Assembly (NCBI GenBank): GCA_032768795.1
Contig: CP136494.1
Span: forward strand, 62,001 to 126,000
DNA: 64,000 nt
From: Tremella fuciformis
Lineage: Eukaryota; Basidiomycota; Tremellomycetes; Tremellales; Tremellaceae
Reading direction: 5' to 3'
Under the pieces are notes generated by a model, which saw nothing but the letters and a program-made list of their open reading frames with translations, ran no database searches and was not told the DNA's origin. Position numbers and translations under genes: made by a program. Of this stretch, positions 32,646 to 41,651 are shown in pieces (position 1 is the stretch's first letter; each line of letters starts with the position of its first letter).

Positions 32646-33280
32646 ATGCGCTTCATGGTCTACGCCCTGGCTGCTCTGGTGGGATTGGCAGCGGCCGCGG
32701 ATGTCGACATTATCGAACGCTCAGCTGAAGCCGCCCCGGCCGCCGCTGCGAACGACGTCTACGCCTCGCGTCAGCTGACCCCTTCGAGACTGATCCAGTC
32801 CGTCAAAGATTGTGAGGCCCATGAACAGATGGCTTGAGCCGGCACCGCTCTTGAAGCTAGAGCTAGCAGCCGCTCGTACCCCGCCTGTTGCCTGACCGAC
32901 TCTGAGGGTGTCAAGTTTGCCAAAGGTTTTGCTCGGTCCACGGGGTGGGACATCCCAGAGTACAACCACATTGATGTAAGCCCTGAACCTCGTAGGCTGT
33001 GGGTGATCGCTCACTGCAGATCTCCGTCCAACACGACTTCAACGAGAAGACATGCCGGACGTCAAGCAAGACCGACCCGAGTGAGTCTTGCAGTTGCCAT
33101 CAATTGAGCATCGCTCGCTTGTTCTGGCTAGGCTAGGCTAGGCTGACAGCAGACTGGGCCGGCCTCTTCTTTTGGACGGATATCGAGAATTCCGGCTACT
33201 GCTCCACCAAGAACGTTTCGCACCACTACGTCGCCTGCCAACACGGACTACTCGGCTTCTCTGCCTGGGGCTGTTGTTGA
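32646..33280 (+). pseudogene. Small cysteine-rich secreted protein with in-frame TGA
   Basis: Three exons (32646-32975, 33020-33080, 33153-33280) with introns of 44 and 72 nt (GTAAGC...GCAG and GTGAGT...CAGCAG, a NAGNAG acceptor) give 173 codons ending TGA at 33278-33280. The first ~18 residues form a clear signal peptide (MRFMVYALAALVGLAAAA). The mature part has eight cysteines, including two CC pairs, one at the very C-terminus, as in fungal secreted effector-like proteins. Codon 64 (32835-32837) is TGA. I tested GT-AG pairs around it and none removes it in phase. Either the gene is dead, the base is an error, or a short 63-residue product is made. The function is unknown and no family was recognised. 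Confidence 0.6.
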
Positions 33281-34504
33281 CCTGAAGGGCAAGTACAAGG
33301 AGTGGCACGGCGTTGGTGGGTAGGCGTGTTATGGATAGGCCGATGGCTGACGAGCAGTACCGGCCGCAATGGACGCCGTATGCAATACCTGGATTCCTCT
33401 TTGTCACTCGCTTTACCTCATGCTGGCCCCGCGCACGCACACACGCACTTTTGTTTCTCCTGACGGACAATTCGGGCTCAATGTCAATAGTTCATACTCG
33501 TCTCTCCCAAGCGCTGTACATGGACACTCCTACGCACCTTTTGCTATAGACATGCATGTCGTCCGCTCCCTCTTTGACATCGAGTCTGACCCTCCTCGGA
33601 TGTGCTCCTGTCAGTAGAGACCCAATCCCTCCCTCGCACGACGAAAGTACTCTGTGCATTCGTAGTCATTACGAGGCCAGGTCTCCTAATTCGGCTCTTG
33701 CTTGACCTTGATCCCAGGCTCGCGCTTCACCGCTCCTCCCACAGGTCCTGTCTCACACTTGATCCCGCTCCTCTTCCTGCGCCCCTTCTTGCCCTTTCCC
33801 TTACCCTTGCGCTTCTTCTTCTTCTTCCCCGTGACATTTCCATCACGCCGCTTATGATTGCGCATTGTTACCTCGCGGCCATTCCGGAGCTGCAGTGTGC
33901 ACTCGTCAGCTTTGCCAACGGCAAGGCCCGCCGCGGACTGTGCCGCATGCTGACGAGCTTGTTTCTTAGCTCAACGCTCGCAATATCGCCATGATGGACA
34001 TCTTGCAGGTGCAGGTGCAGGCGCAGGCGGTGGAGACGGAGACCGAGACGGGGACGGGGAAGGGGAGAACTTGATAGGTCGGGCTTGGCTGCCAAGAGGA
34101 GGAGACGGTGATTGATGCGGCTGGTGTTTGGTATAGTTGTGGTCTTTGACTTTGATGGGAGTGTCCGTGTTGTTGCTGAGGCTCATGATTGCCGTTGTCG
34201 TCGTTGTCGTCGTCGTTGTGAGAAGAGGCAAATCTGAAAATAACGATGATGGCAGCACGGGTCCAAGCCCAATCACGCTGCGTTTCATCGTGACCTTGAC
34301 TACTGTACTTCTTGTACAGTCGCTTCTTGCATGTAGGCATCTTTGGCCGTGCATATATGTGACCCATGTGACGGAGGAAAATGCCGTGACGGAGGGTAGA
34401 GAGCTCTCATGCCCACAGGCGTCAAATGATCGGAGTCACGCATATGACTTCTTGTGTCAGCCCAGATCCAGTCTCTCTCAGGCAGCAACGATGCAGAGAT
34501 CGAC
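33281..34504. other. No supported gene
   Basis: Contains a CTTCTT-rich tract near 33810-33835 and a CAGGTG-type short repeat near 34005-34030 that gives Pro/Ser-rich frames on the minus strand. Nothing recognisable. Confidence 0.3.
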
Positions 34505-35513
34505 ATGGCTATGCCAACTACGTCTGGGCCCAGCACAAGGGATGACATGACAAGCCAAGCTCAGCGTCAGATCAGAGGTGAGTTCCAGCTGTTTCATACT
34601 TGCTGTCATCGCTTCTACTGTCGTGCTTTGTGTACACAGAAGCACAGAGATTTATCATCATTGGGCTGCGTCCTGCTCCAATCTCCACCCCGCCAACAGT
34701 ACTCCATCCCTGGAGTGGTGCAGTAGCAATTGCTCCTGCTCCTCCCTGATGCCTCGTTTCCCATCAGTTCCACGTAGTTGACAAAACAGCCACTCCCGTC
34801 AATGCAGCTCTGAGGCCAACAGCGTCATGAGCCCATTCATGACCGAGGCAACGACAGCCCTCAGAAGCCTAGGCTCCATTCCGGAAGATGATGGGATGGA
34901 CCTGGCAGCTTCATTGGCAGGGACGAGCTGCGCTTCCACCCCAGAAACCGCACAGATACCGACACAAGCATCGCGCCCACTGCTGAGTCGCATGCAGCGG
35001 GACCACAAGCGATCACAGGCGACTCAGACCTTTGATGCGGTCCGTGCAACCGTCACAAAGCTAACTGCACAGTGGAAAACCCAAAGCGATGAGATTGCAA
35101 AATTGGGAGCGAGAACAGACTCAGGTGCCATTGCCACCTTGCACGCGTTACATGGGATGAGAGAGCTCACTGAGGGGCTCTTGGAGGTAAACGAGGATAT
35201 TATGTTGTGCACTCAGCACTGGCTGGACCAGTTTGAAGCGGGCGAGTGGAGTGCAAAGCAAGATGGGTACGCAAGTTCTTTAGTAGGCCCCTTTTGGGCA
35301 GACACCGTGGAGGAATGCTGGACGGCGCGGCCCTCAAGCCTTTCAATGGCAAAGCTGATAAGTCAAGCTAGCTTGTCTACTCTAGCCTGGCATTGCTGCG
35401 TGTAATCCTGGTAGCTGTTGAGGCATTGAGGGGCTGGACGTATTCTCGCCTGCGGCAGATGGCTATGCCAAAGCAGCGGCGCCTTATGAGTGTGAGACGC
35501 TGCTTCTGAGCGA
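34505..35513 (+). CDS. Hypothetical multi-exon gene
   Basis: A plausible first exon starts at ATG 34505 or 34511 and ends at a GTGAGT donor at 34580. An intron ends CACAG near 34640, followed by an exon with FIIIGLRPAP. The main exon contains the open frame 34827-35405, helical and Gln/Glu/Lys-rich in its second half (TKLTAQWKTQSDEIAKL, LLEVNEDIMLCTQHWLDQ). A further frame to the TGA near 35513 (LALLRVILVAVEALRGW) may be the last exon. I could not fix all junctions. No family was recognised. Intact long exons favour a real gene; later parts may be decayed. Confidence 0.35.
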
Positions 35514-35751
35514 TTGAACCAGTTCGCTTAGGGCGCTTCCACGGCATCGGTTTCACAATTATATGTGTGCATGCAAGCAGTGATCGGACAGGCTGCGCTC
35601 ATGATAAAGTGACTAACCTACTCCAGATGGGCAGAGGTCTTAATCCATAGCTGTGTGAGCACTCATGCTTCCCTCGAAAGGTCGTGAGCCTCAAAAGCAT
35701 TACTCGTAGATGAGCTGCATCACATGACCGCACAAGCATCACCCAAAGGAC

Positions 35752-35873
35752 CACGTGTTTCTGTGACAGGCTCGCTCACAGAGCCACGTGTCTTTGCTTG
35801 GAGGCCCATTTGCAGAGCCACGTTTTCCTGCCCTGAGTTGGTGCAGGCGTAACCTTACCAGCAAAGCCACGTG
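35752..35873. repeat. CACGTG-bearing minisatellite, array 1
   Basis: Units of about 33-49 bp with the core AGCCACGTGTCT. CACGTG at 35752, 35785 and 35868, plus a mutated CACGTT at 35819. Same unit as arrays 2 and 3. Confidence 0.75.
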
Positions 35874-35929
35874 TCTCCGTTGGTCTAGCTCCAACCGCAA
35901 GATCTGTACGTAATATGTGGGGCCGAGGA

Positions 35930-36132
35930 GAACTGAACTGTGCTCAGATCGAGGAATACCTTGACAAATTGGACTATACCTCAGACCCACAGCCGCCCCC
36001 AGATGAGGAGCTATACCTGCGGGACCGCCAGGAGCTTCAGTCGTATTGAGGCAAGGGTATTACGCCGCAACCAACTCTTGCCAACGTTGATCTTGACGGA
36101 CCCACGGCTAGTGTCGAGGTCGTTTTGGAGGG
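35930..36132 (+). pseudogene. Unidentified coding relic fused to the rDNA fragment
   Basis: One frame reads acidic, protein-like sequence (IEEYLDKLDYTSDP, DEELYLRDRQELQSY), then a TGA, then another protein-like stretch (ANVDLDGPTASVEVVLEGDGTL) that ends where 18S rRNA sequence begins. No family was recognised. It is probably a gene fragment juxtaposed to rDNA by rearrangement. Confidence 0.35.
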
Positions 36133-36800
36133 CGATGGCACCTTGTGAGAAATCAAAGTCGTTCGGTTCTGGGGGGAGTAGCTATGGTCAAAAGGCTGAA
36201 GCGTAACTGAATTGACAGAAAGGCATCACCAGGATTGGAGCCTGCGACTTGATTTGACTCAACATAGTGAGGATTGACACATTGATAGCTCTTTCTTGAT
36301 TCTATGGGTGGTGGGGCATGGTCGTTCTTAGTTGGTTGGGTGACATGTCGGCTTCTCAGAGGGACTGTCGGCGTCTAGTCAACGAAATTTTGAGGCAATA
36401 AGTAACAGGTCTGTGATAGCCTTAGATGTTCTGGGCCGCATGCGCACTACACTGACCGAGCCACAGAGTTTCCCGCCTCGCCCGAGAGGATTGGGTTGGG
36501 TAATCTTGTGAGACTTGAACGTGCTGGGAAAAGAGCATTGCAATTATTGCTCGTCAACAAGGAATACCTAGTAAGCAAGCGTGAGTCACCAGCTCGCGTT
36601 GATTACGTCCCTGCCCTTTGTACACACAGCCCCTGTCTGTCGCTACTATGATTGAATGGCTCAGTGAGATCTCCGGATTGGATTTAGGGAGTCGGTAACG
36701 AAACGAACCCCTTGACCGAGAAGTTGATCAAACTTGGTCATTTAAAGGAAGTAAAAGTGATATCATGGTCTCCGTAGGTGAACCTGCGGCAGGATCATCA
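36133..36800 (+). pseudogene. 18S rRNA pseudogene (3' part, internally deleted)
   Basis: Follows the 3' third of eukaryotic 18S rRNA in order. Blocks: GGCACCTTGTGAGAAATCAA, TTCTGGGGGGAGTA, GGATTGACACATTGATAGCT, TTCTTGATTCTATGGGTGGT, GATGTTCTGGGCCGC, GGGTAATCTTGTGA, AGAGCATTGCAATTATTGCT, CCTGCCCTTTGTACACAC, TTGATCAAACTTGGTCATTT, and the universal 3' end GTAGGTGAACCTGCGG-AGGATCAT. Scattered substitutions, indels in conserved helices and the loss of a block after TTCTTAGTTGG show it is not functional. Confidence 0.93.
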
Positions 36801-36867
36801 GAGATGCCGAAAGGCTTATCCAAAGACCTGTGCACACCGGACCGTGCCCCCTCCTGCTACACGCCAA
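36801..36867 (+). other. Remnant spacer replacing ITS1-5.8S-ITS2
   Basis: Only about 67 bp separate the 18S end from the 28S start. A normal fungal unit has several hundred bases here, including the ~158 nt 5.8S gene. No 5.8S sequence is recognisable. Confidence 0.8.
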
Positions 36868-37045
36868 GGTTAAGCATATCAATAAGCGGAGGAACACCCG
36901 TGTCCGAGATGGAACCTACAGAGGCGTTTTCCACGCCGGCCCGTGTCCAAGTCTCTTGGAACAGGATATCAAAGAGGGTGACGATCCAGTATTTGACACG
37001 ACCGCCGGTGCTTTGTGATACGTCTTCTAAGGGTCGAGTAGTAGA
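36868..37045 (+). pseudogene. 28S rRNA pseudogene (5' D1 part)
   Basis: Begins with TTAAGCATATCAATAAGCGG (the classic 28S 5' block), loses a segment, then follows the D1 region: GCGTTTTCCACGCCGG-CCGTG, CAAGTCTCTTGGAACAG, AGAGGGTGA, GTATTTGACACG, GTGCTTTGTGATACG, GGGTCGAGTAG. Homology ends near 37045. Confidence 0.9.
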
Positions 37046-37276
37046 TAGCTTCTCACTTGACTATACTTGTCTTTTGTTCTTGCTGGTGCTCGACCTGTGC
37101 ACGAGCATCTCCTAGTCTGCTGGATCCTTCAGACTAATTCCGTCCTTTAGACCTTCCACATACTACGAGCTCTGTCTCTACACAATCCAAGCTCAATTTA
37201 AACTGTTGTAGTCCACGCGCCTCAGTCCTATTCACACAGGTCTGACCTGGAGCGTGTCGTGACACAAAAGCCGGAG

Positions 37277-37590
37277 AGGCTGCAGTCTATATAGACCCCT
37301 TGTCGACGGAGTCGTGGCCGCTCCAGTACTCTTACAATTGTTGCATTGAGACACTTCCCTCACACACACACTCTCGCACACACTCTCTCTCGCTCCGTCC
37401 CGCTCTTGGCTACAGGAGCTCCCTGTACTTGTACGGCTTATTGTGCCTTGCCTCGCCAGAGTCTTGCCAAGAGTCCTCTTTTGTCCTCGTTATTCACAAC
37501 ACTCAGGCCGAGCCCCTGGTCTTCCCTCATCATCTACGCTCCCTTTTGGCTTGTCTAGCCATTCCTTGCCGAGAGTCGCAGAGATCTGCA
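37277..37590 (-). repeat. LTR-E fragment, minus orientation
   Basis: Reverse complement of the LTR-E middle: TATATAGACC box, CCAGTACTCTTACAATTGTT, CACACACTCTCTCTCGCTCC, CTGTACTTGTACGGCTTATT, CCTTGCCTCGCC. Both ends are lost. Confidence 0.75.
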
Positions 37591-37603
37591 ACGTGTACAG
37601 GGC

Positions 37604-37677
37604 CACGTGTCCCTGTTGCGGACTCAATTGGCCGAACCACGTGTTTCTGTCGGCGAGCTCACCGACAGAGCCACGTG
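37604..37677. repeat. CACGTG-bearing minisatellite, array 2
   Basis: CACGTG at 37604, 37638 and 37672, exactly 34 bp apart, within GCCACGTGTCCCTGTTGCGG-type units. Confidence 0.8.
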
Positions 37678-37699
37678 GAGGTTTGTATGGACTGTTATC

Positions 37700-38666
37700 C
37701 GATTGCTGGCGCAAGTTCAGCGAGACGAATTTGGTCCAACGCGAGGTTATACGAGACAACTGTTGCATGGCATCAGGAACCCTTCACTGAGACCAGACAT
37801 CAACGCGAAGCTGCTCAGTCTATTCGGATCGTCAAGGACTGTATAATCTTGCTCAACCCCTGACATGCCCTGCAGCGAGGTCAGTCTCAGCAAGGTTCTG
37901 TTGAAGTGAGTGAACGCGCTGTTTGGTCCTTACTTGTTCTCACACACCGCCAACATCAGCGTGGCAAACGGGTCTTGACCGTCGTCCATCATGACCCGTC
38001 CCGTGCCTCGATGCGATTCATACATCATCTTTAGTCCAACAGTGGGTAGCACGGGGGATGTGCATGTATTTGAGGTAGGACGGTAAAGTCTGACGGACTG
38101 ACGCATGCCTTTGCATGACTGCTGGGAGCTCAGGCGCCGGGTGACTTTTGCCTTTGGGCCCTCTCTCTTTGAGCTTCTTTTGTGTACGTGCATTGTCATT
38201 CTGAACTGACACACAGTGTGTATCACAGGGGGAGCATCGATTACACTGTTCAACATCCATGGGGTGGGTGTCTGCAGCTCTGTTTGCACCAAAGGCACGT
38301 CACTCGCTTGTGTCTTGCATGGCATTGATCGCACGATTGCAAGTCACATTACGCTCGGTCTGCCACGGTCTCAAGTAGCCATCTATCTTCTGGAGCAATA
38401 CCCCACCAAGCAGCGGTCGCAAGGCGGTCAGCGCCGTTTCCGAACACGTCGAGGTCTCCTTCACTGTCTCGCGGGTCCTTCACGGTGATACGTGCGTAGA
38501 TAACAAGACGGCGTGCGGCTATGCGGAGACTAACAGCCGCTGAACCTTCGAACTCCGAAACGTATCGTGCCTGCAAGTGAAGCGAAGGGTGTGAATGCAC
38601 ACAATGGCCGTCAATTGCGGCGCTGAACACTGACACACGACCATGTAGTCTGACATGTACTCGATA
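37700..38666. other. No supported gene
   Basis: Short frames on both strands, none recognised. Confidence 0.3.
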
Positions 38667-39206
38667 GTGCCAAAAGTTTGAGACTACGTGCCACTTTTGG
38701 TGGTTCTCATGCATTTTGTGCTCTAGCAGAAGTTCTAAGTGCATGAGGGCGCAGACAAAGCTGCTAGTACTTTATCTGCATGCCTCTTGCCTACAAATGT
38801 CCCGAATAATGTGTCGCTCACCTCGCTGATTGGTCATGCGGGGCCGGCCAGATGCAGGGTGATTGCGCAGAGAACCGGGCAGCCGATAACGGAGAAGGAT
38901 GTTGTACACGCTGTTACGTGGCCAGGCAAGCTTCTTGCCCCAGTCTTGTAACGGGTGAGGCCGTGGCGCAAGCCAAAGGTGAAGCGCCGCTTGGAAGGGG
39001 TACGATGAGTCGTTGTTGTGAGAGATTGGCATCGCCCATGCCTCCGTCCTTGTATCGACACTTTTCAGCCGGTTTCCAGACATCCTATAAGTTGTAAGGC
39101 AACCAAATCCGCAGTCAAGGTGATGACCCCGAGAGACGGTGGTCGAGGCGATTAGTCTCAGACTTTCGGACTACCGAGTAGGCGATTAGTCTCAGACTTT
39201 TGGCAC
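38667..39206 (-). mobile_element. Tc1-derived 540 bp element
   Basis: Inverted termini GTGCCAAAAGTTTGAGACTA (left) and the reverse complement of TAGTCTCAGACTTTTGGCAC (right), one mismatch, flanked by TA (38665-38666, 39207-39208). The right inner end carries a second tandem copy of the terminal block (39147-39166). Internally deleted; only the transposase N-terminus remains. It belongs to a different family from the 24 kb element. Confidence 0.8.
38772..39083 (-). pseudogene. Transposase N-terminal (HTH) remnant
   Basis: The reading contains RNSVYNILLRYRLPGSLRNHPASGRP followed by ERHIIRDI, the pattern of the Tc1 bipartite DNA-binding region (second HTH, then the GRPR link). The catalytic domain is missing. 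It overlaps most of the 540 bp element and may now act only as a non-autonomous element. Confidence 0.65.
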
Positions 39207-39208
39207 TA

Positions 39209-39626
39209 AAGAGTAAGATACTTACGAATACTGATTATTGTATAGCAGCGTAGGACCTTTACTCACTTTTGTTCGGCGGTGAATGCATCTCTTGTCGGGA
39301 AGCGGCGATGTCAAGCTGGCAGGCGGTCTCAATGTGCTCGGCAACATGGTCCCCCAGACAGCCGCGAACTTTGACGCGTTGCATTGGCATTTGCGATCCA
39401 CTTGGTTCGTCAGGCGAGCTGTAGCGTTTCGACCAGAGTGAATGGTGAAGGCTCATGTGGCTGGCGGAAGAGATGATTCTTGCTGGTCGAGCCGAGGGTT
39501 TTTGCATCCGAATCCACGTCGACGACCGACTATATCAAGTCAAACAGCGTCAATGTGAGCGGTGTGGAGTAAGTCACAAGCCAGCTAAAGTACCGCTGAT
39601 TGCTTGCTCAGCGTGTCACCAAGGCC
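39209..39626. other. No supported gene
   Basis: Nothing recognised between the Tc1 remnant and LTR-F copy 1. Confidence 0.3.
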
Positions 39627-39800
39627 TGTTGAACAATAAGCACCGTGAACGCCTCATAGCCACCGGAATTGCCTCTTTGGGCAGGATGCGGAGGAGAACA
39701 ATAAGACGCGACGGCCCAGCTGCGCACAGGCCGTCTGACTGCTTTATATATGTACATTCGGCCCCAAGAGGGCGATGCATACCACGCTCATTTTGTAACA
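39627..39800 (+). repeat. LTR-F copy 1 (short Copia-type LTR)
   Basis: 174 bp, TGTTGAACAATAAGC...TTTTGTAACA, with a TATA box CTTTATATATG near 39742. TGTTG starts and 150-250 bp length are common in Copia LTRs. It resembles copy 2 at 48593-48748. No matching target duplication is seen. Confidence 0.6.
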
Positions 39801-40828
39801 AGGTTGACAAGGCGGGCGAAGCGATGATCTTTCGCTCTCCATATATGCAAGGCATACCCAATCATGCTTTGTCAGTGAGAACGTTATTGGGTGACCGGTA
39901 TCGCTCACGGCTGCAGGTGCAGCCTCGGAGCAGAGACGTGTACGGTTCATAAGCGAGTTGTCAGTCGTATCAAAGCTGTGAGCGGGCTGACCTTCAGTCG
40001 AGACGGTATGTGCCGCACCTGGAACCTGTAGCGAGGAAGCTGACCCTCAAGTCCAATCGACGGAACAACCACTTTTTACGCTCGTTTGGCGCCCAGGTGT
40101 ACGGATGGATTCTAGTCAAGAATACCTCCAGCCGGATACATGGCTTTCCGATGGTGGCCATTCCCATCGGACTGGCGATCGGGGGAGTCCCCGTCGTATA
40201 GGAGTAGTGTATGTATAATCCGTTCTCATATCTGCTCGTGAGGGTGCGCAGTACGCAGTTTGACGGTGCGCAACCCCCGCTCAAACGCAGTACTTGGCGG
40301 CCACAAGTCGGGGAGCCTTCATGAATATGAAGACACGACGACTGTACTGATCACCGCCAGGCCAAGGCCACATTCAAGGCTTCACGAGGCTCTGTTCGTC
40401 ATGAGTAGCCCTCTTCGGCATCCGGCCGCTGATTCGTCAGGATGCATGTAGACAATGTAGCCTCGATAAGTAGAAGTACGGCAGCACTGCAGTCCCGGCT
40501 GGAGACCTATCGCCAGCTCGCCGGAGAGATGTATCAGGGCGGCAAGATGGTATGTAGCTTCGGATTATCGCTTGCGCCTCCCTGAACCTGTGTCTCGTCG
40601 CTGGGGGTGGACAGGACATGTACTCATAAGCTGCTGTGGCCAATGAGAGTACGTTATTGTGGCTATAGCGCTTACATATCAAACCTAGCCACTGAGAGAT
40701 CGGTGTGAGCGTCTGAAGAGAGATAAGGGGAGTACGAGTACTGATGCCGCAGTGCTAGCACGCGGACTCGCGCCGCACAGCTTTCAGGCTGATCATATAG
40801 GCTTCTCTATGCATCCTTACCGATGCTT
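39801..40828. other. No supported gene
   Basis: Short frames only. Confidence 0.3.
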
Positions 40829-40852
40829 GGGGGGGGGGGGGGGGGGGGGGGG
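40829..40852. repeat. G24 homopolymer
   Basis: Uninterrupted run of 24 G. Confidence 0.95.
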
Positions 40853-40991
40853 ATGGCATTTGGCCGGAAGACTACACCTGTCCAAGGGACGATTGACGCC
40901 GCACTTCTCGGTACATATGTTGTTGATTCTCTCGCAGTGATGCTTGAGCGATTTTCTTGGCAAAAACAGTCGAAAAGCCTGCCTACGGGAA

Positions 40992-41065
40992 CACGTGGCT
41001 CTGCGGGTAAGGCCTTCACCCAGATACACGTGGCTTTGTAAGCGAGCCTGTCACAGAGACACCTG
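40992..41065. repeat. CACGTG-bearing minisatellite, array 3
   Basis: CACGTG at 40992 and 41027 and a variant CACCTG at 41060, spaced 33-35 bp, within units ACACGTGGCT..G..GTAAG. Confidence 0.75.
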
Positions 41066-41651
41066 GCGCTATCTGTAAGCCTGCGGTCGCTTGATGTCCC
41101 TCATTCTTCTCGTCTGTCTGGAGAGAGCTTTGTGTTGCTCAACGGAGCTTCCTACGCCATCCGAGTTCTATGATCTCACGGACGACATCGAGGCGTAGAC
41201 CGTAGAGCGATTCATGGCGCTCCAAGTCGATCCGATAACTCCTTCAATGTTACAAGAAGGCGATCGATGCCTTGACACTCGACTGGCCGGTCACTTTTGT
41301 TTAACAGATTAAAAGTCCCAAGTCTCAGCCCGAGACTACAGAGAGCATACGGGCTATCTATCGAGCCGTCGCCGCTGCCGCAGACGCTCTAGACACCGCC
41401 ACAAACCGAGCCGTCGCCGTCTACATCGCCGCGGACGCTCGAGGAAGTTCCTAGCCGTCAGAGAAGGCTAGAGGAAGAACGAGAACACCTCGTAAGCACA
41501 CAGGGAGAGCGTCGGGCCTAGTAACAGGCGCTCTATCGCGAAAGTCGTCCCCAGCGAGGTATCGTTCCGCTGACGCGCACTCTGCCGTCATATCGATCAA
41601 AATCAGCACCCCCGCGTGCGCACAGACCATCCCTTACATACCTTTATCGCG
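41066..41651 (+). other. Leader region upstream of Copia gag
   Basis: No LTR or primer site could be assigned. The frame is open upstream of the ATG only from 41616. Confidence 0.35.

Noticed and set aside
36765..37115. 116-codon frame
   Set aside because: Lies entirely in the 18S/28S rRNA pseudogene, so it is not a protein gene.
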